A stretch of DNA of 64,000 nt from Callorhinus ursinus (taxonomy: Eukaryota > Chordata > Mammalia > Carnivora > Otariidae). The DNA lies in the NCBI RefSeq assembly GCF_003265705.1, contig NW_020312859.1:5668763-5732762 (forward strand). Reading direction: 5' to 3'. The translations under genes were made by a program, and so were the position numbers. The notes below the pieces were generated by a model that saw only the letters and a list, made by a program, of their open reading frames with translations, did not search any database and was not told the DNA's origin. Of this stretch, positions 54,620 through 64,000 are shown piece by piece (position 1 is the first letter of the stretch; each line of letters starts with the position of its first letter).

Positions 54620-55320
54620 ACACTGAGTATAAGTCACTTTTCCATCCTCTTCTTTCCTGACCCTCTGAGCAATCAACATGGTTGACCACGCCCTCCCTCC
54701 TGCTTGAAGCTCTGCCCTTGGCTTCTCCCTCATGACTTCTGGTTTCCCCCTTCTTCTTGGGCTTCAGGCCTATCTGCATTACATGCTGGCCCTTGTCAAG
54801 GCCGAGACCAAGGTCCCCTCTTCCCCTAATGCTCTACCTCCTCCCAGTTAGTCATCCATGCCCACAGATTCCACTGCCGACAGACAACGCAGTACCCACC
54901 TTTAAGCTTCAGGTCCTTTGGTCCAACTGCCTACTTGCCACCTCCCCCCTGCTCACCTCAAAAACATCTCAAAGTCAACCCCTCAAACCAAATACATTCC
55001 CTCATACTCTCCAACACTTCTCTCACCAAAACCCAGGTCTCCTGCCACACCTCTTGGGAAACTAACAGCATCACCTCCCAATAGGTACATAAACTAGAAA
55101 CTTTAGAACCATCCTTCTTTTCTCTCACCATCCCCCAACCTAATCCTTGGACAAGCCCTAATACTGGCTTCATTTGTCACGACCATGTTTACCGAGCACT
55201 TAGATGAGTGGGAACTCTATGTGTCTTTTAAATCTTCTCCAATGGAGTGTGAGCTCCTTGAGGGCATGGACCATGCCTGTCAGCGTTAAGGTCCCAGGGT
55301 TTAGCAGGAAATGGAATGCA
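54620..55320 (+). repeat. L2-like ancient repeat relic
   Basis: Pyrimidine-rich sequence with the same style of phrases as the relic at 45150-45960. It ends with GTGTGAGCTCCTTGAGGGCA, a typical L2 3' phrase, at about 55247. Confidence 0.45.
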
Positions 55321-58300
55321 TCAGAAGACAGGAGAATCTGGGGCTCCCCCCCCCCTGCCGTAAGAAACAGTAGGAGCCTCTGGCTAGAGATCTAAGAGAC
55401 GGGCTGAAGTGGGAGGACAGGTGGAGGGGGACAGCAGAGGCCTCCTCTGCAGAGCTCCTTGTGGAGCCCCATGCCAGCCCTGGCTCCCCACCTCTTTGGT
55501 TTCCATGTTACCAGCATCACACACCCTGCTCCTTCTTGGAAGCAGGGGGTGGGAAGGAGGCGGGGGGTGGGGGACGGGAGGGAGGTGTGGGGCCAGGCCT
55601 AAACCCCCAACAGAGTCAACCTTGACCAGGAGGTTGGAGACGTGCTAAGCAATGAAGGAAGTCATGAAGGCAAGGTCTGTTTGGCCCAGACATCCTCTTC
55701 TGTGCACCCCACTAGGCCTCTCCCGTTCTACAGCTGCTGGGCCCAGCCTCCCCACAGCAGCTGGCCACACTCCCTCTGGGCCACACCAGCCCAAGCCAAG
55801 GCACTTTCCTTGTCCTCCTTTTGCTTCCCGGGGAGGCAAGGCCCTGATGCATGATCTAGCCCCTGCCTCATTCCAAGGTGATCGGGAACTTGCTGCCTCC
55901 CCAGGAAGCCCAGCTGGAATTCTTCGAAGTTGCCTCCCCTGTCAAGAGGAATGGCTACTCTGGGACTTCCCATTCCTGATTTTAACTTCCTACAGTTCTA
56001 CCCTCTTAAGACAGCTTCTGGCCTCACTTCCCCTAACAGGCTCCTTGCTGCCTCCTACTCCAGCCTGCAGAGCCCCACCCTTCCAGTGTGGGCCAATTCT
56101 CATGCCAGGGACCAGGCATCCTTGTGGAAATGGTCCAGGCACCAGGCATTCTGTTGTCACTAGAGGGGATGTTCTCCGTATTTCACTGCTAGCCTCAAGA
56201 GGCCCTGAGTAAAATCCTTGACAAAGTGACATATGCTACCCTTTCTAACCTCCTCAGTGGGTTTGCTAGGAGTTTCCAAGAAAGGCCACAGGCACATTAT
56301 ACTCAATTACCACTTCGAGTAGAGTGACTAGGGTTGAAAGAGGAGAGCTGTCTCTCAACAGGGAAGAGCCATCAGGTGGAACAGGGGGAGGGCGGAGGGT
56401 CTGCAGAGCCCCTGCACTGCCCAACCTCCCAGCTGACCTCCTGCCCCCAAGTAGGCTGAAAAGCCTTTGGGACCTGTGGCCAGATTCTCCTCTCCTTCCC
56501 TGGGTTAGTCACTCTATGAACTCGGCCCGTATCCTTGGGGCCTGAGGCTGAAGTCACTCAGCCCCATGGGATTAGAATTCACCCACCACACACCCACAGC
56601 TTCACAGCCAAAGGCCCAGTGTGGTCAATGCCCTACTCCCCCTCTCCCCCCCATGGACAAGGCCAAGCCAAGGACACTGTGACCTGGGGGCATCCCTTAA
56701 ACAACTACTTCCCTCAGGACATTTCAGCTCAGCCATATCCCCAGGTGTCTAAGAAAACAGGAAGCCAATCCCAAAGTGAACGGCCCACCCCTACTGAGTT
56801 AGAATTAGATCTCACACAAACAAGTGGTCAAACTTAATGTGGCCCAGCCCCTCACCAGTCTGGTCAGTGTTCACTGCCAGGGCTTGGAGCTTCCGTCAGA
56901 CCACCCACTCTTCACCATGCCCACGCCTTGCTCCCAGGCACCTCACAGCCTTTGTACAGATTCTCTAACCAATGCTGGCTTCCCAGCCCACAGGGGGAGG
57001 GACTCCACAAGGGCAGGATGGGCTGCAACAGAGAGGAAGCTGACTGTGTCTGGACCCTTAGGTTCAGCCTACAGTACTTTAGGCCCAACTGTCTCCTGCT
57101 GGCTCTGGGCTTTCATGGTTTTCTGCATGTTCTAGATCGCAAGCTTCCGAGGATCAAAGATCGAGCCACCTCCTTTTCTCGCTTGCTAACCCAGCCTCCT
57201 CTGTGCCAAGGATGGGCTCAGAAAAGGAGATGCCAGTCTTCTGCAGGAGAAAGTCCCGCCCACTTATTCTGCATCCTGAGTCCTGCTGAAGCCAGGGCCA
57301 CCCGCCAACACCGGGAAGGGCCCGGAAGGAAGCAGCAGAGCCTATACACAAAGCCTACATGTGGCTATAAAAAGGAGCCCTCCCTGCTTCCCCCTGGATG
57401 GGCCCGGTTCCTAGGAGGTGATGAGTGGGGGAGAGAGCTAGTACTTGTGCCTGGGCACACAGCCACTGCAGCCTCTTAAAGGCTAGCCAAGCACCACCTG
57501 GAAAGGAACTGGTGTTACAAGGAGAAGGAGGAGAACGTTAAGAGCTGTGAGGATAGCAAGCAGAGACTCTCAGAGCCCCAGCTCCGGGGACCACAGACTC
57601 CCCCAAAGCGATCAACTGCGTGTCCCCAATGTCTCCTCCCCCAGCCCCAGAGTATTCACAGAGGACCCCTCTCCCACACTTCTCTCCCTCTCCTGAGGGC
57701 TCCCTGTGGAGGCACCGGCATACCGAGCAAAAGAGCTCTGGGAGCAGCTGTGAGGACGCAGTGAGAGGCTCTACCTCAGGGGTGACAGCAGGAAAGCTGT
57801 GGCCGCAACAGACTAGGCTCGGGCCAGCTCCAGGAGGGGCACAGCAGGGAGACGGCAATTAGGCAGGGGCAGAGACAGGGTAACCCCAAGTCTGAACACA
57901 AGGTACCTACTGCGGAGAGCCCGGCCACACAGGCAGCAGTCCATCTGCCCCAACAGCAGAGCTACCGGCACCACTGCCCACGCCAAAGCCATGGAAATGA
58001 ATCCCTCTCCAGCCTCTACTGACCAAAGCCTTCTCCGGCCTAGTTTGCCCAGTGTTCAGGCCCTGCACCAGGAGGCTGACCCAGAGCCACTGAGGCCATT
58101 CTCCAGAAACAAGTGGAGTGGCCTGTTGTGGTCACACACGTGCAGTGTAAGTGAAAAGCGAGCCTCAGTTGTTGTCTACAATGAGAGAGATCTGGATTGC
58201 TCATCATCAGAGCCCCTCACCTCAGCTCACCTGACAGAACAGCCTCTGGTGTGTGTCCCCCCCCCCCCAGCACCCCCAGGCCCTGTGATTATTTGTTCTG

Positions 58301-59059
58301 TCTGATGTCTTTTCTGGCTATACCTATCTTAACCTTTACGTTTTTTACTGGGCTCCACGGTGCTTGGCACGTCAGCAAATGCCAGAGTCCAAAGCCAGGG
58401 TAGCACAGTGGGGTCCTGCTTGTTCAGTGTGCCACAAAGGGCGCAAGATGGCCAGGGTTTGGGGGCTTTTTATCGTTGTTTTAAGGAAAGAGTAGCTATA
58501 GTGATAAAGCACACCAGGGTAGAGACCTACTACCACTGGAACAAGCCAGAGGTTGCAGTTCTCACGTCCAGCTTAGCAGGCCTAACACACAGCAGCATGC
58601 CCACAGTAAACAAGGGCAAATGAAGGAACCCATCGGATGAATGCATGTACTTGAGCTTGTCATCAAGGGTCCTGGAGAAGCCCTTCTCAGAGTACCTGGA
58701 GCATGGAGCCCCGGGTCCCCATCTCCCTGCAGAGGCCCAGGTGCGGTCGTCATCATGAGCCAGTCACAACAGGTCAGAGCAGGGCTCTTCTGTTGATCTG
58801 ATCTAGCAGATCACCTGCTACCTTCACCCCCAGCAAGAGTGTGGGAAAGCAATTTGATGGGGGTGCCGTGGCAAGGTGAAGGCAGCACATAATCTAGACG
58901 GAGGGCCTAGGTCCAATTTGTCCATGGACAGAAGCCTGAGCTGGTCAAACAGCACATGTGGCCAGAGGGCAGAGTGGAGATCAGATCACTCTGCCCACAT
59001 AAAAAAACACGCTGGTCCTACAGAAGTCTATCTTCTTGTCATTTTCTCAAGAGTGGAAA

Positions 59060-59210
59060 AATATCTCAATATTGTAGTGGGAATCAGAGATCCTAGGCTC
59101 CGATCCTGGCACTGCCATGAACTTGCCGTGTGACCTTACCTTGGGGCCTTGGTTTCTCATCTCTAAGAGAGGCCTAACCATTCTTGTCCCCCTTTGGTTC
59201 ACAGAGCCGT
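59060..59210 (+). repeat. MIR relic
   Basis: CCTGGCACTGCCATGAACTT and CCGTGTGACCTTACCTTGGG followed by GGTTTCTCATCTCT. Confidence 0.6.
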
Positions 59211-59429
59211 GGTGGCACTCAAACAATACCACGGATGAGAACTCTACTGCACTGGGAGAAATACCGAATTTCCTCGTGCCCCAGTCCTCTGTGTACAGAC
59301 TCAGGGAGGGAACAAAGAGCACAAGCAGGAAACAGACTTCCAGCCCGGGCTGCCAGAGCAGCAACCAGTGGCCACACTTGGTGGGCGAAAGAACTGGAGC
59401 TCTGCAGTTAGCGAAAGCGAAAACAAAGG

Positions 59430-59650
59430 GAACAAATACTTCTTAAGTGCCCACAAGTGCCAAATGCCGTGCAGAGCCCTTTCACATAAAATCTCTTACT
59501 CTCATATACAACCTCATTTGGCTACTGTAATATACAGCTCTGTGAGGAAAAAATTACCTTTACAGCTGAAAATCAGTTTCAGATAGGTTAAAGTTACTTG
59601 TCCAAGGTCACAGGAAGAGCTGAGACTCGAACCCAAATCTGATTCTAGCC
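59430..59650 (-). repeat. MIR relic, minus orientation
   Basis: AAGTTACTTGTCCAAGGTCA, then GAGACTCGAACCCAAATCTG, the reverse order of a MIR. Confidence 0.6.
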
Positions 59651-60133
59651 ACAAATTTTCAGTCCTATGGAGCCCAATTATCAGTGGCCGCTCCAGGCCA
59701 CTCATCACCTTGGCTCTGCCTAGTCGTGTCATCTGTTACCACATTGCTCCCAAAGAGGTCCCTCCAGGGAAGCATGGGCACCACGCCTCTCTGAACGAAG
59801 CACTCTGTACGGAGCACCAGCACAGTCCCCTCCTCCTACCCCGCCTCCATTTCTCCCATGACCCTCCTCAAAGCCCCCACTGACTTCTCCAGTTCTAAGG
59901 GAATAAAGGGGGGGGGGAAGTCTCCTATCCCCTAATATCAGGCCTTTGAGACAGTAGGCCTCATTTCCCCCCTCTAACTTAACCATCTCTGACCTCTTTG
60001 AAGCCACATCAGAGGAAAGGGCACAGAATGGGAAGAGATGCCATGAATTAATAAAGACTGACAGGAATAGTGACAGGAGAGGCAGAGACAGGCCCCATCA
60101 TACTGAGGGGGTAGCATTAAAGCACTTCCTAGA

Positions 60134-60313
60134 GGAGTGCCTGGGTGGCTCAGTCGGTTAAGCATCTGCCTTCAGCTCCGGTCACGATCTCAGGGTCCTG
60201 GGACAGAGCCCCATGGGCTCCTTGCTCAGCAGGGAGTCAAGTTCTCCTCTCCCTCTGCTCCTCCCCACCCCTCGTGCTCTCTGTCTCAAATAACTAAATA
60301 ATCTTAAAAAAAA
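60134..60313 (+). repeat. CAN-SINE, first of a same-orientation pair
   Basis: Head GTGCCTGGGTGGCTCAG, tail ATAATCTTAAAAAAAAG. The left 16-bp duplication TAAAGCACTTCCTAGA (60118-60133) reappears only after the second SINE. Confidence 0.92.
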
Positions 60314-60316
60314 GGG

Positions 60317-60495
60317 GGGGGCACCTGGGTGGCTCAATTGGTTAAGCGTCTGCCTTCGGCTCAGGTCATGATCCTGGGGTCCTAGGATCAAGCCCCGTGT
60401 CAGCCTCCCTGCTCAGTGGGGAGTGTGTTTCTCCCTCTGGTCCTCCCCCCAACTCTCTCTCTCTCAAATAAATAAAATCTTTTAAAAAGAATAAA
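60317..60495 (+). repeat. CAN-SINE, second of the pair, inserted in the tail of the first
   Basis: Second-subfamily body. The shared outer target-site duplication is at 60496-60511. Confidence 0.92.
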
Positions 60496-60839
60496 TAAAG
60501 CACTTCCTAGAAGAGAGGGGTCTCCAATCAATGTGTTCAGATAGCATTTATCGGGGCAAGGCACATAGAAATAGGCCAGTATGATACCAAACAGCAGCTG
60601 CTTTCAGCCAACTGCTCTGTCACCTTGCAAAAGTCAGCAGCAGGAAAGAGCCCTGACAACAGCGGGCTGCTGAGAGTTTGGTGCAAGAGAATGGGTGGGC
60701 CTCCTCATCTCCCAATCAAAGGGCCTGGTGGCCAGGCTCCAGCCCCTCAATATGACAGGTACAATGGTTCCCTTCAGCTACTGGGTCCTCCTGGGGAACT
60801 TAATCCTCATCCTCCTCGTCAGAGCTCCCACAGCACCAC

Positions 60840-61035
60840 ACTCCATGTGAAGCCCTCTATGAAGATCTTCCTCAATCGTCACAAAACCCCTTATGAGACA
60901 AATGCAGTTTGTTACTATATCCCCCTTTTGTAGACAAAGAGCCCAGAGAGAAAGTCACACCTCAAGGTCACAGAGCAAGTAAGTGGCACAACCTAGGCAG
61001 TCTGAGTTCAGAACCCAAATGTTAAACTACTGTGC
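60840..61035 (-). repeat. MIR relic, minus orientation
   Basis: TCACACCTCAAGGTCACAGA, then GCAGTCTGAGTTCAGAACCC. Confidence 0.55.
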
Positions 61036-61059
61036 TCCACTGGCTCATCCCTCCAGACC

Positions 61060-61680
61060 CAGCCCCCAACCCTCCACCGCTGCTTCGTCCCTGTCTGGCC
61101 TCACCTCCAGAGGAAGTCCTACCCCCGCTCACCAGCTCTCTCCTGCAAACTGTAGTAGCTTTACTGGTTTCCCTCAACCTCTCCGAGATAAAATGCAAGA
61201 CAGCCCCACTTCAGCCTCTGCTGACAGGACAGAGCAAAACCCAAGAGCATGGCACCCTGTGGCCCTCCCTAAACTGCTCCCAACCAGCCCCAGCCTTATC
61301 TCTACCACATTAAATGCATACCTGAGCCCTGCACAGGGATCGCCCTTGTTCAACCCGGGCACAGGCAAGTTCTTCAATCAGTTAAGGCACAGCTCACAGG
61401 TCACCTGACCCCCACCCCCAGAAGCCTTCCCTGGCTCTCTCCTGTCAACCCCAGCTCACTAAGCAGAGCCTGCTACTCTGCACCCACAGAGCTCTTGGTA
61501 TAGACCTTTATTATGGTACATAGCACACATGGTTATAATTACACGTTCCCAATTCTGTCTCTTCCAGGAATGTGGGAGTTCTTTAATGGCACAGTCCATG
61601 TCTTAACTCACCCTTAGTGCCTAGCACTGGGCAAATAGGTGTTCAAACAATATTTACTGAATAAATTCCCCTCATTCCAA
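61060..61680 (+). repeat. L2 relic
   Basis: CAGAAGCCTTCCCTGGCTCT, then GCCTAGCACTGGGCAAATAG and AATATTTACTGAATAAA follow the L2 3' end. Confidence 0.6.
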
Positions 61681-61747
61681 GAGACTACACAAAACAAGGT
61701 TAGTGGCCAAGATCTCTGGCCACTGACTCAAGCCTATGCATCTGTGT

Positions 61748-61749
<2 letters not shown>

Positions 61750-61794
<45 letters not shown>
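61750..61794. repeat. (CA)22 microsatellite
   Basis: An uninterrupted AC/CA dinucleotide run of about 45 bases. Confidence 0.98.
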
Positions 61795-61798
<4 letters not shown>

Positions 61799-62959
61799 CT
61801 TGAACCCAAATCGGACTGAGTCTAAAGCCACAAACCTCCAGTTACTGTGGGTCAATTACCAACTGCTGCTCATGTCCATTCCTTATCCCTGGCTCTGCCT
61901 AGAATCTTGTCACCTGTTACTATACTGTTCTCAAAGACAACCGCCCCCAAACAGGGCAGCATGGATGCTTCCCTGAACAAAGCACTCCACAAGGTGCACA
62001 AGAACATACCCCTCCTCCAACTGTACCCCCACTTCTCCTAGAACTCCCCTCAGCTGGAAATGTGTGTTGGGGGGGCAATGTCGGGTGTGCTCAGCTTCTC
62101 CAGTCATTTGTGAAATAGGCCCCTTTCCTAGGTTCACAGGAAAGAGAAAGCCCCAGCTGGACGGGGGGCCTGGCAGAGCTGGTCTGGAAACACATACATC
62201 AGGGCAAGCCTCGGGTGCTGAGGAAACACTAAGAGGTCTGACTTCCCCTGGAAAAACTACACTCAGACAGGAAATACACAGGCAGGGATGGCTAGCTCTG
62301 GAGTTCCGGACACATGTTCTTGCCCCTTTCCCATTAGGAGCAATCAACCAGTACAAAGAAAACCCCCATGACACCCGGCCTGCCTACCTCAGGCACTTCA
62401 GGCCCAGTCGGCAGAGCAAGCCTCGTGGTCTGTGTCACCAGCCTGACAGCCACAGAGGTCGAGCCCCAGTCAAGTGGTCCCATTATCACCTCCTCTCTGA
62501 GCCTGACTGCCTTGTCTGAGAGGTTTGCTCTATTCTGCCACCACTACCTCCCCACCCCATCAAAGGTACAACCAGGAATTATCATTGTCTGTTTGTTTCC
62601 CTGGGGGCAAGGACCTGTTTTCATTCATCACTTAAGGAGGTCTAGCATCTAGAAGAGTAGGGAAGAATCAAAGTGGAAAGCATGAGGCTCCAAAAGTCCC
62701 CACAGATGAGCATGGCTGTCATTCAAAGCCCTCCATGGAGCCTCCATCCAGGCCATGATGCCCACAATGACCCTTGACTGAACCTGCTCACCCCAGAAAG
62801 GCATCAGAAGGAAAAGTATGGAGCCAGAACCTAGAGGGGCTGAGGGTCAAAAATTTCTCCTTGGAGGAGCAAAAGAGACCACTGGGTATGGAGCCTGAGG
62901 CAGGCCCACTGGCAGCACAACCCTGGGGATGAGAGTCCTCTTGGGATGGCCAGCCAGTC

Positions 62960-63190
62960 AATGATTGGAGAGCTGGGTCCAGCTGAGACTGTCACATACT
63001 AGCACTATCACCCCATGGCACAATTCACTCCCTGTATTTCCATTTCCTCCTCTGTAAAATGGGGTGGGACTCCAGACACAGCCCCCCTACCCAGGACCCT
63101 TGTGAAGATTAGCCAAGAAAATATGATGAAAAGTCTCTATAGCACTCAGCAGGAAGTCTGTAACTGCTTTGTATTCATTTATGTATCTGT
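62960..63190 (+). repeat. MIR relic
   Basis: TCCATTTCCTCCTCTGTAAA, ATGGGG, then CTTGTGAAGATTAGC, as in the MIR 3' part. Confidence 0.5.
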
Positions 63191-64000
63191 AACATAAAAA
63201 GCCAAACATCAACCTGGTTCCTGTCACATCACCATGACAACTAGTACCAAAGCACTCCCCCACCCCTCTTTTGAGCCAAACTACCACTCTAGAAATCAGC
63301 ACATGTCAGCCCCAATTCACAAGTGGCAAAGTGAAAAGGCAGGGAGTTAGGTCGGAATGAGGTCTGATGCATGAGTGCTGTGCATTTTCATTGAACCACA
63401 GCATCCATCCTTCAGGTCCACAGACACCCTGCGGGTAGCAGAAGCGCCTCTCTCCTTGGCCGGGCTACAAGCACTACATGGAACCCTGGCAGAGTCAGCA
63501 GGAAAAGGCCAGATGGCAGGGGACACAGCTGGCAGCCCAACCTTCCTCGGAGCCTGCAGAAGGGGGCTGCAGGGATCAGTACCCATGAACAAGGTGCACC
63601 ACGAATGGGCAGAAGTGGGGTAGCTTCAGCAAGAGGCTCCACTTACAAGGTGTGACCTCTACACAACCATCTGCTAGCATTTTTACTCAGACTCCTTCAA
63701 TCTGGGCCTCTAAAATCAAAGGACCAAGACTCCTATATTCTTTGCCTACACTCCCAGCTGATGAGATCACTGAATCTGTACCTCTCTAGCTGACCTACCC
63801 CGGGGGCCGAGGCCATTGGGTCCTCTGCATTCCTGTCACCATCCCCTGAAGACCTGACACACCATGGACAAGACTCTTCCTTCTCCACACACCTCCCTCC
63901 TGGTTCAGGCCCCAACTTACAAATAAGATAGTCACACCCAGGAGTCAGATGCGCAAATCTCCATAGATTTACTCCATAAATTTTACTCTGTCATGTACAG

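Larger units (their letters stand above)
46817..64000 (-). other. PLCG1: PLCG1 intron 1 (incomplete; exon 1 beyond the window)
   Basis: No exon 1 candidate (a CpG-rich start encoding about 72 residues) is seen, so the intron runs off the right edge and is longer than 17 kb. It contains MIR and L2-like relics, three CAN-SINEs and a (CA)n tract. Stretches such as 47770-50570, 50730-51580, 51710-53300, 53490-54340, 55330-59040 and 62060-62950 show no recognisable gene or repeat. Open frames there are short and overlapping on both strands. Confidence 0.85.

Noticed and set aside
46817..64000. PLCG1 exon 1 or an alternative first exon inside the window
   Set aside because: No sequence encoding the expected N-terminal PH segment and no CpG-rich promoter-like start was found here; exon 1 is inferred to lie beyond 64000.
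1..64000. CRISPR array, phage, operon or another undescribed multi-gene system
   Set aside because: The window is mammalian, with two known spliced genes and interspersed repeats. The regularly recurring sequences are SINEs and dinucleotide repeats, not spacer arrays.

Overview
This is mammalian nuclear DNA from a caniform carnivore. The main clue is about 21 copies of the tRNA-Lys-derived carnivore SINE (CAN-SINE). Their 5' sequence (GGCGCCTGGGTGGCTCAG) is of the kind seen in bears, seals and mustelids, and no dog-type SINEC_Cf copy was seen. I infer an arctoid caniform; the species cannot be fixed from the sequence.

The window holds two convergent genes matching the human 20q12 order in reverse orientation. 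ZHX3 (zinc fingers and homeoboxes 3) runs on the + strand. Positions 1-16514 are intron, a 3-kb exon at 16515-19538 carries all but the last residues, an intron follows, and the terminal exon starts at 21568 with the codons for the last residues and the stop (21576-21578). A roughly 6-kb 3' UTR probably ends near 27.76 kb. PLCG1 (phospholipase C gamma 1) runs on the - strand. Coding exons 2-32 lie between 46816 and 33431, every junction is GT-AG, and the reading frame stays open throughout. Exon 1 (about 72 codons) lies beyond the right edge, so 46817-64000 is intron 1. The 27.8-32.2 kb interval separates the two 3' ends.

Region by region: 1-16.5 kb is repeat-dense ZHX3 intron, with a forward L1 carrying four nested SINEs, reverse L1 relics, a 195-bp processed-pseudogene tail and a 400-N assembly gap between two inverted SINEs. 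16.5-21.6 kb is ZHX3 coding sequence. 21.6-27.8 kb is ZHX3 3' UTR. 31.5-33.4 kb is PLCG1 3' UTR and an AT-rich intergenic block. 33.4-46.8 kb is compact PLCG1 exon/intron sequence, free of recent SINEs. 46.8-64 kb is intron 1, with old MIR and L2-like relics and three young SINEs.

Functionally, PLCG1 is the SH2/SH3-containing, receptor-coupled phosphoinositide phospholipase C. All catalytic and regulatory residues I could check are intact. ZHX3 is a nuclear homeodomain repressor. They are neighbours, not partners in a pathway. I found no prokaryotic-type system, CRISPR array or intact new gene. The best small discoveries are the apparent ortholog of the tailed mirtron mir-6871 in PLCG1 intron 21, and a 5' tRNA fragment inserted between 22-bp target-site duplications in PLCG1 intron 19.
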